Shown here piece by piece: positions 10,962 through 21,170 of a DNA stretch of 64,000 nucleotides. The first letter of the stretch is position 1. Each line of letters begins with the position of its first letter. The DNA comes from Amphibalanus amphitrite (Eukaryota > Arthropoda > Thecostraca > Balanomorpha > Balanidae): assembly GCF_019059575.1 (NCBI RefSeq), contig NW_024881783.1, positions 664,130-728,129 of the forward strand, read 5' to 3'. The position numbers and the translations under genes are program-made. A model generated the notes under the pieces. That model was not told where the DNA came from and did not search any database. It saw nothing but the letters and a program-made list of their open reading frames with translations.

Positions 10962-12243
10962 CCCGCGCCCCAGTGGCGGTCTCAGCCAACTTCGCCCTAG
11001 TGGGGGGGGGGGGCATATGTTGCCATCCACCTCTAACTCAAAAACTAAGAGGGCTAGAAAGACGCGGTAAAAAGCAGTCGATAGCTCTCAATGCGTACGT
11101 TTGAAAGTATTTCAGTCATTTTTCATCTTGGAGCTATATTGGGGTCACTTAAATGATAACAATAACACGTCAAATGTATATTTTAATTTGACGTGTTATT
11201 GTTATCATTTATCCTAACTGTCTTGGATATTCTACATTGGGGTCACTGGAGGTCATCAAAGGTCAATATTTGCCAAATGTCATTATATTTTTCGGAAAAC
11301 ATGCTTTTATCTCAGGAGCTATGATAGCTAGAAAAACGCTTGGAAAAGCAACCGATAGCTTTTGAACTCTTCTTTCGATACGATTATTATCAAAATTGAC
11401 CTCAGGTCAACGGTTTAGCCTGCAGAGGGCAAAAACTCCAAAAATAGCTGTTTTTTCGCAAAGAGTTTTTCGACAATAACTTTTGACTAGAAAAAGCCAC
11501 GACATTTCTATTGCCAGAATCGTGTTCCTCTCGACGAGACGCGTCGAATGATCTATAATTTGACCTTGAAAGGTCAACTTGAAAATTTGACCTCAGGTCA
11601 AGGTCATGACCTGACCAGAAAAGGTCATGTTGAATATCATTCGATGCGTCTCAACGAGACAAACACAATGAAGCCATCCCCAGCGTTCTATCTCTTTCCA
11701 ATCGCGAGTTATTGGCAAAAATCTGTTTGTAGCCTAAAATGACCTCGGATGACCTTTCTAGAGGCTATCAGCAAAAATGACACCTTGGTCATCACGGGTG
11801 GCTCAAATCATTGTGATTCTGAAATATTTGGACTGTTCCTATGCGTACACACGGATCTAGAGGCATTTTCATTTTTCTCCATTGACTTATAATGGTAAGG
11901 TCGCGCCACTGACCTGACCTTAGGTCATGGATATAAAAAATCCGAGATATACAAATTGTAGGCGCCCATAACATCATGCAATCCACCAAGTTTAAAACCT
12001 TTCTGACAAACACTGCAGGCTGGACATGATTGCAAACTTTTTTTAGGCCTGGTCAGTTAACTTGACCTGGTGACCTGACCTGACATGACCTGGGGTCAAC
12101 AATTTCACACATTGTCCAAAATTGATGTACAAAAAGCTATGCCAAGCGGCGCGGCGCTACGCGCCGCGGTTTTTTATTTATACGCAAAAAACGCGACAGG
12201 GTGGTAACATATGCCCCCCCCCACTGGGGCGAAGGTATTTCAG
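10962..12243. mobile_element. Nested TTAA/poly-G element, motif CCCCAGTGG
   Basis: TTAA at 10958-10961 precedes the long end: CCCGCG-CCCCAGTGG, a spacer ending CTTCG, then CCCTAGTGG and a G-run. The right end has C-run plus CCACTGGGG and CGAAGGTATTTCAG, then TTAA (12244-12247). The 14-base CGAAGGTATTTCAG and TTAA are repeated again up to 12265. A 25-bp perfect hairpin lies at 11151-11210. Confidence 0.6.
11151..11210. repeat. Perfect 25-bp hairpin
   Basis: Arms at 11151-11175 and 11186-11210 are exact reverse complements around a 10-base loop. The arms begin AAATGATAACAATAACACG. It sits inside a TTAA element. It may be a small foldback insertion; a transcribed hairpin could form, but nothing here shows expression. 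Confidence 0.7.
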
Positions 12244-12265
12244 TTAACGAAGGTATTTCAGTTAA

Positions 12266-13254
12266 CCCGCGCACCGACGGGGGGGGGGCGGATATCCAAC
12301 CCCCCCTGAGGTTTTTCGCGAATAGCGGGAAAACCGCGGCGCTTTGGTACGACTATTCCCTCATCAATTTTACACATGGTGTGCAAGTTTGAACCTCCTA
12401 CCTTTCAAGGTCAGGTCACCAGGTCAATTTGAATGACCCAACCTCAAGTCACTTTTTTGCAACTTTGTCACCGTGCCAGAGCTACAGTAGATGTCGGAGG
12501 CCTTTGAAAGTCGCAGGATGTTATTAGGTCCTTAGTAGCTACAATTTGTTTATCTCGGAATTTTGATATCGGTGACCTAAGGTCAGGTCAATTTCGCGGC
12601 CTTCCCATTATAAGTCAATGGGGGAAAAATCAACTCCCTGTTTTTACCACTAAAACTGGTCGGAATGGCCCCATATACCATACATGACTTCATATACGAT
12701 CAACCTTCACTACCTTGAGGTCTGCTTTGCTGTTGGGCAGCTCTGAGGTCATGTGACGTCATCAAAGGTCACCAAAGGTTTTTGGCCAATAACTCCGTAC
12801 AGGAACAAGATACAGTCGCGTGGATGGTCTCATTGTGTTCAGCTCGTCAAGACGCATCGAATGATATACATGATGACCTCGAGGTCACGTGACCTGAGGT
12901 CAACCTTTGACCTTGACCTTTCGAGGTCGACATATATATCATTCGATGCGGATTGACGAAAGGATCACGATGATGCCCTTAGTTTGTTCCTATCTTGACT
13001 AATTCGAAAGTTATTCGAGAAAAACTCTCTCCATATCTAGCGCCGCCATTTTGACTTTTTCGACCCCTGTGACGTCATCTTTGACCTGACCTGAAAATGA
13101 CCTTCGTAAAAATTGTAGATCTTGACCGTGCGTATCCGATGCCGTTTACGCTTGTCGCTATCTTGCTTCGTTCTCGAGATCTCAGGGGGGGGGGGCGGTC
13201 TTCCGCCCCCCCCCGTCGGTGCGAAGTTGGCGCAGATTCCCGTCGGTGCGCGGG
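12266..13254. mobile_element. Nested TTAA/poly-G element, motif CACCGACGGG
   Basis: TTAA flanks both ends (12262-12265, 13255-13258). The left short end is CCCGCG-CACCGAC plus G-run. On the opposite strand the right long end is CCCGCG-CACCGACGGG, a 17-base spacer, then CACCGACGGGG. The interior is an imperfect palindrome centred near 12890, with CATTCGATGCG-type arms and the core GAGGTCACGTGACCTG. No coding capacity. Confidence 0.7.
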
Positions 13255-13719
13255 TTAAGAGATAGGGCCTTAGCTAAGGCCCACTTTTCAAATGAAGGGA
13301 ACGAATTTCTTTAACACCATGAAACTGAGGATATTGCGACCAGGATATATAGTGGTTTCTGAACCTGGCCGCCAACTTGGCTTTCTCAACTCAGAACTAA
13401 TGCAAAGGTGGGACAGTCCCTTTAACAACCAACTTCAAAATTTGACCTCACTTGACCTGACCTTGACCTGACCTCGACCTGAAATTCATCCAGATGTGGT
13501 CCATATCACTTATTGAGTGTGCCTATTGAATTATATGAAAAAATGACCCATGAAACATGTGTCGCACATTCCCTTTTCTATATTTTGTTTTTGGTGACCT
13601 GCATGGGTGAAACTTTGACATCACCATTGGGGTCCCAAACGTCCAAGGGGAACTCCATTTAGTGGGGGCCTCCAAGCAATTAGGGGCCTCCAATTGCGGA
13701 AGCGGTAATTTACGAACCA

Positions 13720-13870
13720 CGCCAGGGCCTCCTCTAAGAAATTTTCACTGGGGGACCGGAGGCTCAGAAGCCAAACCTAGGGTACCCCCAAATCCAGTTT
13801 TATCATTGGATTTAGGCCACTTATTTTTCGTCACAGCCCGGATGCCATGATTTTTTTTTCAATATTTATA
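13720..13870 (+). repeat. Dispersed repeat, copy 1
   Basis: The sequence around AAATTTTCACTGGGGGACC, CCAAACCTAGGGTACCCCC and GGATTTAGGCCACTTATTTT is repeated at 37912-38060 with scattered differences. Function and class are unknown. Both copies lie near CCTCC-rich minisatellite sequence. Confidence 0.55.
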
Positions 13871-14090
13871 ACGAAATGGTAGTTCACCTGACCCATACTG
13901 GTGGATCCAGGCCAGCAGGGTGACATCGTATGTAAATATCCCCCGTGGCGTCCGAAATCGATGAAAATTTCTGGCTTTTTCACTTTTGACGATAAAACAA
14001 AATGCCTTTATTGTAGAAAAAAAAGAATTTAATGGCACAGTATTGCGCAAGGAATCTTCTAACCTATACCCCAGAAAGTGTGAGGCTTAA

Positions 14091-15614
14091 TCCTCGCCCG
14101 CACCTGGGGGGGGGGGGGGGGTTGCCACCCCCAAGTTAGTTTTCCTGCTCTACACACTGAACATTTTTAAAGCTAGAAACCCGATTTTTGGATAGCTGCT
14201 TTTCTATCTTTTCTCAGCGTCAGTTTGAAAACTTCAAGTTTCTGTGGCTTTTGGGTTTGGAAATATGACCTTGTTCTTCAGGTCATGTCATTACCTAAAT
14301 GAGGAATACCAAACATCTTGCGTTCAGTGTTGGCTATGGGCCTTGTGAGCTTTTGACACCTTGATTTCCGCTTTTTTGCCGGTTTTACCTCCCACCTATC
14401 ATTGAACATGTTGTTCTGCGATGTACAGATGTCAGGGTCAGGGTTAAGGTCAACCTAGGTCTTTCTAAAATTATTTTCGTGAAGTTTCTTTGACTGCATG
14501 TTTAGTAAAAGCTTCTCAGTTCATGATCTCATGTAATAAGGACACACAACCCAATCTGTGCACACATCAGTACATACACAGACATACACAGACATACAAA
14601 CACATATCATTGACCTTGACCTAACTTGACGTGAAATGACCACAGCCAGCAAATTAGCCGGATAGTGTGACAAAGAGCTGTTCTAGCTGGCTTGGCACCA
14701 ATACGGCAGCGTCATCGGTATATGATGGGTTGGCCCGCTGCTTGTGTAGGTATTTTATTCGACATCACCACAATTTATTCAAACAAGATTTTAAGCTTCG
14801 CGGTCAAGAGCAACAGATTCTTTGGGAAGAGACGAATCCAATGATACCAAATTTAACCTCATCAGGTCAGTAATTGACTTTCCAGGTCAGGTCAAACTAA
14901 ATAATGCTGCTGTTTAGGGTCACCGTTGCCCGTTGGAATATCACGTGCGCTGCTCATCATATACCGATGACGCTGCCGTATTGTGATGCCAAGCCAGCTA
15001 GAATCTCTTTGTCACACTATCCGACTAGGTTTTTGCTGGCTGTGGTCATTTCAGGTCAAGATAGGTCAAGGTCAATGATATGTGTTTGTATGTCTGTGTG
15101 TGTCTGTTTGTATACTGATGTGTGCACCGATTGTGAATGTGTCCCTATAGCATGAGATCATGAACTGAGAAGCTTTTACCAAAAATACAGTCAAAGAAAC
15201 TTCACGAAAGTCAACTCAGCTTGCCTAAAACGCAATATTTTTAGATGACCTAGGTTGACCTTGATCCTGGCATCTCTACATCATCGAACAACATGTTCCA
15301 TGATAGGTGGGAGGTAAGACTGGCAAAAAAGGCCGAAATCAAGGTGTTAAACGCTCACAAGACCCATAGCCAACGCAGGATATTGGGCATTTGTCATTTG
15401 GGTTATGACATCACCTGAAGAATAAAGTCATATCTCGGAAACCAAAAACCACAGAAACTTGAATTTTTTAGTGGACGCTAAGAAAGGATAGAGAAGCAGA
15501 TATACGAAACATTCGGCTTCTATCAATCAAAATGTTGAGTGCAGAGCAGAAAAAATTACCTGGGGGGGGGGGGAGTGGCAACCACTGCCCCCCCCCCCCA
15601 TGTGCGGGCGAGGA
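14091..15614. mobile_element. 1.5-kb near-complete foldback TTAA element
   Basis: TTAA flanks both ends (14087-14090, 15615-15618). Termini read TCCTCGCC-CGCACCTGGG and, inverted, TCCTCGCC-CGCACATGGG, each followed by a long G-run. Almost all of the element is one inverted repeat. The left arm runs to about 14728 (ending near CGGTATATGATG) and the right arm starts about 14958 (ATCATATACCG), leaving a loop of roughly 230 bases. Single-stranded DNA or RNA of this element could form a hairpin of over 600 bp. Confidence 0.75.
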
Positions 15615-15689
15615 TTAAATAATTTGAATATCAGGAAAACAATTTATTCAAACAGGCATTCCAACACAGAGTCCCGCTTTTTTATAGGT

Positions 15690-16970
15690 GACCTCCAATT
15701 TGTGTAGCTTCTAAGTTGCCCAGGGGGCCTCTTATTTGTAGGTATAGTACAGAGAACTTCCTACTTCGACTACTTGCACAGAGAGCCTCCTTTTTGTACA
15801 TACAGCTAAGCTTCTACAGGCTGAGCGCCGGCCTCCTATTTGCACGTACAGAGAGCCTCCTACTGTTACAGAGTCTATTTGTCTAGGGGGCCTCCTATTT
15901 GTCCAAGCGGCCTCCAATTCGTCTGGGGGGCCTCCTATTTGTCCAGGAGGCCTCCTGTTTGTCCAGAAGGTCCCCTATCTATCCAGAGGGCTTCTATTTT
16001 CCAGGGGGCCTCCTCTTTATCTAGGGGGCCTCCTACGTGTTCAGGGGCCTCTTAATTATCCAGGGGTTTTCTATTCTACCAGGGGTCTCTTATTTGTGCA
16101 GGGGCCTCCTATTTGTCCGGGGGTCTCCTACTTGTCCAGGGGCCTCCTTTTTTGAAGGGCCTCCTTTTGTTAAGGGAGCCTTCTATTTGTCCAGGGGGCC
16201 TCCTATTTGTCCAAGGGGCCTGTTATTTTTCTAGGGGCCTCCTATTTGCCCAAGAGGCCTCCTATTTGTCCAGCAGGCCTCCTACTTATTCAGGGGGCCT
16301 CCTATTTTTCCAGGTGACCTCCTATTGGTTAAAGTAGCCTCCTATTTTCCAAGCGGCCTCCTATTTATCCAGAGGGCTCCTATTTTAGGGGGCCTCCTCT
16401 TTATCCAGGGGGCCTCCTATTTATCCAGGGGCCTTCTATTCATAAAGGGGGCCTCCTATTTGTCCAGGGGGTCTCCTAATTGTCCAAGGGGTCTCCTTTT
16501 GTGAAAGAGGGCCTCCTATTTGTCCAGGGGGCTCCTAATTGTCCAGGGGGCCTCCTTTTGTGAAAGGGGCCTCCTGTTTGTCTAGTTCTAGGGCCTCCTG
16601 TTTGTTCATAGGGCCTCCTATTTTTCCAGGGGGCCTCCTAGTTGCAGAGGGCCTCCTACTTGCCCATGGGGCCTCCTATTTGTTCAGGGGTTTTTATTTG
16701 TACAGAGGGCCTCCTATTTGTCTAGGGCCTCCTATTTGTTCAGGAGGCCTCCTGCTTGTCCAGAGAGCCTCCCTATTTCTCCAGGGGGCCTCCTATTTAT
16801 CCAGGGCCTCCTGTTTTCCGGGGGGCCTCCTGCTTGTTCAGGGGGCCTCCTATTTGTCCAGGGGGCCTCCCATTTGTCCAACAGGGCCTCCGATTTGTCC
16901 AAAGGACCTCCTTTTTATACAGAGAACCTTCTATATGAACATCGGACCTCCATTTGTAAAGTAGCTGGTG
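15690..16970 (+). repeat. GGCCTCC minisatellite
   Basis: A tandem array of variable units of about 25-30 bp has the core GGGGGCCTCCTATTTGTCC. Unit length varies, so the array reads through several frames as repetitive Gly/Pro/Leu peptides, which are not credible proteins. Related CCTCC units recur at about 37685-37740. Confidence 0.8.
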
Positions 16971-17546
16971 CGTCTCGGGGGCCTCCACTATTGGGGTCCC
17001 AAAATGACAATTGGGGTCCCAAATGTTCGCATTGGGGTCCCACATGGGACCTCAAAAGTATACAAAGTTACACCCATGGTGACCTGACCTGACCTGACCT
17101 TGACCTTGACCTTTGAATGATATTGTATGCAACGAATATTGTCTTGGTAGCCTAAGAACACGTTTTGGGCAATCAGTCTCAGTCCGTTCTTCGGCAACTA
17201 CGGTGCAAGGCCGATACTGTAGAAACTTGCATTTTGTACCCTTGACCTGAACTTGACCTGACCTTGACCTGACCTCTGACCTACTTAAGCAAAAAGTTTG
17301 GGCTCTTAAGATCCGCCTTGTTGAGAGCTTTCGATTGCCGTTTTCCCCGTCTTTCTACGACCATCGGTTCGGAAGTTAGACAGGGGGGGGGGGCAGAATC
17401 TGCCCCTCCCCAGAGCGCGGGTATGGCTGAATAGCCCAGCGGGGCGCGGGTTATTATCAAGCGGAGCTAAAATGATAAGCTTGTGTGTACTTACATATGA
17501 TAGAAGAAGGTAAATGATAGAATTGTGTAGTTTCAAGACATCAGTA

Positions 17547-17552
17547 TTTATT
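17547..17552 (-). terminator. Possible polyadenylation signal of cuticle gene B
   Basis: AATAAA on the minus strand lies about 240 bases beyond the TAG stop at 17792-17794. It is a motif match only; an ATAAAG variant occurs closer, near 17770. Confidence 0.4.
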
Positions 17553-17791
17553 TCGCAAACCACAGACATAAAAGCACATGAAAGACAAAACACATTTTAG
17601 ACATCTAACATCATAGACAAAGACTTCCATACATAACACATAGTTAACACCATACACATAACATATGTACAAAGGCAAAGTAAGCGAACTGATACACTGC
17701 TCAGGTACAGACAATGCCGACCATGGCCGGTGCTAAATTTTAGTATGCATAAATGTAATTATTCTGTTGACTTTATAATAGACTAGACTTG

Positions 17792-18143
17792 CTAATAGAC
17801 CGGCTTGTAGAGCGGAGCGGCCTTGTAGGTAGGCGTATAGGCGGGCTTATGGACCGGCTTGTAGGTGGGCTTGTAGGCGGGCTCGTGGTAAGCAGGAGCG
17901 GGCTTGTAGGCAGGAGCAGGCTTGTAGGCAGGCGCGTGGTGCTCCGGGTACTGGGCGTAGCCCTCGTAGGACACGTCGGCGTTGAAGCCGCCGTAGTGGT
18001 CGGCGTAGTACTTGACGTGCTGGGTACGGCCGTCGGGCAGCACGACGCTGTAGGAGCCCTCGACGTTGCCGCCGTCACTGGTCTCCTTCTTGTTGAACTG
18101 GGCGCCGTAGTGCGGGTCGTGCACGGCGTAGTCGTACGCATAC
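17792..18143 (-). CDS. Cuticle protein B, exon 3: RR-2-like chitin-binding domain
   Basis: This is the main exon of a 147-residue cuticle protein (exons also at 18458-18543 and 18756-18761). It starts after a TGTTTCAG acceptor in phase 2. From residue 32 it reads YAYDYAVHDPHYGAQF, then a stretch with KKETSDGGNVEGSY, LPDGRTQHVKYYAD and GGFNADV. This fits the extended RR-2 consensus, which folds as a chitin-binding beta structure in the procuticle. The C terminus is rich in PAYKP and YHEPAYKP units and ends LYKPVY, a short version of the repeat in protein A. It is nearly identical to gene C, about 14 kb away in opposite orientation, which points to recent inverted duplication or gene conversion. 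Longer ORFs through the intron microsatellite are artefacts. Confidence 0.9.
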
Positions 18144-18160
18144 CTGAAACAATACAATAT

Positions 18161-18340
18161 GAATGAATGAATGAATGAATGAATGAATGAATGAATGAAT
18201 GAATGAACGAACGAACGAACGAGCGAGCGAACGAACGAACGAACGAACGAACGAACGAACGAACGAACGAACGAACGAACGAACGAACGAACGAACGAAC
18301 GAACGAACGAATGAATGAGTGAATGAATGAAAGAATGAAT
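18161..18340 (-). repeat. (GAAT/GAAC)n microsatellite in intron 2 of gene B
   Basis: About 45 tetranucleotide units change from GAAT to GAAC to GAGC and back. The same intron position in gene C holds a short complementary (ATTC)n tract at 32501-32546, so the repeat predates the duplication and expanded in B. Confidence 0.9.
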
Positions 18341-18457
18341 TGATGCATTACGGTAAGGCTTGGCATTTGCAGGCCATGCAAGTTCAGTGAAGCTACTGCT
18401 ATGTTCCGAGTAATACCGGCATTGATAGCTCATTTATGACCGAGTCACGCTACTCAC

Positions 18458-18543
18458 GGCGTTTTGGCGTCGTACTCGTCGTGTCCGTAGCTGTTGCCGT
18501 GCTGGGCGGCGGCCACGGCGGCCAGGGCGGCGATCAAGAAGAG
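18458..18543 (-). CDS. Cuticle protein B, exon 2: signal peptide
   Basis: An 86-base exon lies between a CTTTTCAG acceptor and donor GTGAGTAG, phase 2. With M-K from exon 1 it gives LFLIAALAAVAAAQHGNSYG, a signal peptide with probable cleavage after Ala15, then GHDEYDAKT and a split proline codon. It is almost base-for-base the same as gene C exon 2, including the donor flank. Confidence 0.88.
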
Positions 18544-18755
18544 CTGAAAAGGCGTAATATTTGTTCAGATAAACGGAATGCTCGCAACGGTCATTTTACC
18601 TATACGATTCTATAAAATCAAAGTTATGTGAAGTTTATGAGGTAATTGACTTAGTACTCTTGGAAGGAAAATACTGTTGAAGACAAAGATGAAGTGATGG
18701 TTGACTTTATTTTCTCTCCAGTTACCGAATACAGTTATTATTAACTTATCATCAC

Positions 18756-18761
18756 CTTCAT
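18756..18761 (-). CDS. Cuticle protein B, exon 1: ATG-AAG
   Basis: Minus-strand ATGAAG is followed at once by GTGATG, a GT donor. It lies downstream of a well-placed TATA box. The two-codon first exon matches genes A and C. Confidence 0.75.
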
Positions 18762-18812
18762 GTTACGTGTGCGCTCCAGTGTTGGACTGGCATTGCCGGC
18801 GCTCGAGCGACA

Positions 18813-18819
18813 TTTTATA
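18813..18819 (-). promoter_or_regulatory. TATA box of cuticle gene B
   Basis: TATAAAA on the minus strand; a CCAGTCC initiator-like sequence with its A at 18788 lies 31 bases downstream, the usual TATA-to-start spacing. The 5' UTR would then be about 27 bases. Confidence 0.65.
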
Positions 18820-20735
18820 CCCAGGCACGGCGGTCAAGGCTGCACGACCGCTGAACGGCCCAAGGCGCAGTGGTCAGAGACCAATGTACGGGTGAGAGGT
18901 GCTGGGAATTCGCAGAGATGCAAATCGGTGGTCCACAAAGCCAGCTGTATACAAATGCTGTACCCTTGATTTGATGTTAGACATACCTATTTGAAAACAA
19001 AGCGTTGACGAAAAAAGAGAAGCTTGATAAATATCATTAGAATGCGTGCACAAGAAGATTATGCTAGCCTATACGTGCATAAGAACGTCATGTTTTGCTT
19101 TGAAGTAAGTAGCTCAATAAACGTACTTTCTACTGTAACGCCCACTTTATGCTTGTGGTTAGTGGAATACACGATCTAATAATAATAATAATAATACATA
19201 AACACCTGAAAAGAAGCATGGGATTTCACTTTTCAGCCTTGGTCCGCCAAAAAAGCAAAAAAAAAAACAGAAAACAAAAAAAACTGGTGAGTTGTGCCTT
19301 TTATCCGCCGTCGTATCTTCAGGACTGGCAGTAACTCCTAACCATTGATAACCAATTCTATCTCCAAGGCGCTGGACCCTTGGGCCGGTGAGCCTGGATT
19401 ATTTGCTTGGGGTTATTTCGGTACGGTAACTTGCAGCTACCCCAAACGAGTTTACCGCATTTGGTGAGATCGGCCCCAGGATTGCTGCAGCTGGCTGGCC
19501 TGCCCCGTACGGGACGGTCTCAACAGTCTCTTCGGAAATATCGGAAATATCGACTACAGGTCATTGTTGGCCGTTGGGTATTGATGTAAAAGCAAGCATC
19601 TTTTTATAAAGCATTCTGATTGAAGCAATTCTTATGAGCCGAAAGGATGCAAACCGTATCCAATAAACGAGAACCCGTGAACATAACAAGGATGAAGGGA
19701 TAACGGCCTGCGGCCTTTTTTTGCTGGGTAGCCCCATCCTTTCTTCCCCGTAATTGTCTACTCTTGATGCATCTAGGTGACCGTCGTGGCACGTGGCGGC
19801 ACGTGAAAGGGGTGTTCAAGCTATTTTGCAAACGTGGCGATTTTGAGAGGCCTACATATTATAGGTATCTCGGCAACCGCTTAGGCAATTGACATACAGT
19901 AATTTTTGTAGGGTAGTTACATCTCTTCAACCAAACATCGAATGCTCTCGATGCTTGTGAGTCACCCCACGTACAAAATGCAAAAAAGAGGTGTCAAAAC
20001 TCAAAGACGTCCCCATTACAATAATTCGGTAATTACTGAGGCAATTTCGCCGAAACTTGGCATACAGGTAGGCACCCACCAGGCAATGCATTCGTATGTG
20101 TTACGGTAAGGGTGCTACTACACGTGCGCCTGTGCAGGGGGCGCTTTCAGATCTCGAGAACGGCTGGTCCGATTGCACCCAAATTTATTAGATCGCAAGC
20201 AACCGGTTGGTAAAGTGCTGTGCACAAGCCCGTTGGAAGTATCCTCTCCCTCGCTCGCTCGTTCTTCGTCCAAAAGGCGTTTCGCCTGTATTATTGGCTT
20301 GGCCTTTCGGTTATTCGAGGAGTATTTTGGGCTGCTACCTGGCTACTGCCGACCTATATACGGCCTTGCTGCCGACCTGCAGGTCATCACCATGGGTCAC
20401 CCGCTCTGGCATAAGGCTCTTTGGCACGTTCTAATGAGTGTGACTTAGCATCCGATGTCTTCTCTCTGCAGCCCAATAATGTCTTGATTCTTGATTCTTG
20501 ATCTTCGGCTAACGATCCTCCACAAATTCTTACATATGGGGTCGGTGATTTGTTGTCGTTCGATTTTTATAGTTCATTAGGCAAGCCATAAGATATTATG
20601 TCACTTAAAATGGACACTTGAATCCGTATTTTCATGACCCTGAAATTCGGTCCAAGCATGCCTTGGTCCAAGCATGAAAGTGGAAATTGAAATTAAGCGT
20701 TAATTGTTTGTAATTCGTTACGCTAGTCTTGATGG
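18820..20735. other. Intergenic, no gene recognised
   Basis: This holds the presumed upstream region of gene B, a short (AAT)n tract near 19180 and A-rich sequence near 19250-19285. No credible exon, RNA gene or bounded transposon was found. Confidence 0.4.
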
Positions 20736-20739
20736 AAAC

Positions 20740-21170
20740 CCGCCATCTGGTCGCTCCATCAGACCACGTGGCGGCCATTTCACGGTGGGCGGTTTTGGCG
20801 GCCAGCGGCGCGACCTCGGCCCGTTGGCGCCGTTATCCGCAGCGCGCAATGGCGGGAACTCGGGCGCGCAAGTGGGCCCGGCGCGCGAGAGCAAGGTCGT
20901 GCGGCGGGGGCGCGGCCGGCAGCCGGCGCCCCGGGAGTCGCGCGTAAGACGCCGCCGGTGACGTAACGGCGTGTGAGGCGTGACGTAACGGAGGCGGGGC
21001 AGGGCGCCGGCGCCCCGGCCGGTCACGGCTGGTCGCCGCCGCGCCGGTGACCGACCGTTTTGGTTTGGCGTGGTCCGGTCACAGTGACCCGACCGGCGAG
21101 TCACATCCGGCGGACCCCGCCCGCGGCCGGCGCGCGGTGGGCCGCCACACACTGGCCGCAGCTCGGCCAC
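20740..21170. other. GC-rich, CpG-dense island
   Basis: A sharply bounded block of very high GC lies between AT-rich flanks. It contains a GGTCACAGTGACC palindrome near 21076 and several GGTCAC/GGTGAC motifs. ORFs on both strands run through it, as expected for high GC, and none resembles a known protein. A promoter or first-exon island of an unrecognised gene is possible; a repeat is the alternative. Confidence 0.35.

Larger units (their letters stand above)
10121..17450. mobile_element. 7.3-kb composite TTAT-flanked poly-G element
   Basis: The left terminus, CCCGCG-CCCCGCTGG then a G-run and AGAATCTGCCCC, matches the right terminus on the opposite strand, which ends GCGGGGCGCGGG. Both are flanked by TTAT (10117-10120 and 17451-17454). 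The interior holds three complete TTAA elements (10962, 12266, 14091) and a GGCCTCC minisatellite. The extent is inferred from the paired ends; the interior is a mosaic. Confidence 0.45.

Noticed and set aside
15840-17045. Several ORFs reading as Gly/Pro/Cys/Leu-rich proteins
   Set aside because: All lie in a minisatellite and change frame with unit length; no domain or start context.
17773-18433. 202- and 213-codon minus-strand ORFs
   Set aside because: They fuse the true exon 3 of gene B with its intron tetranucleotide repeat; the splice acceptor and paralogue C show the real exon start.
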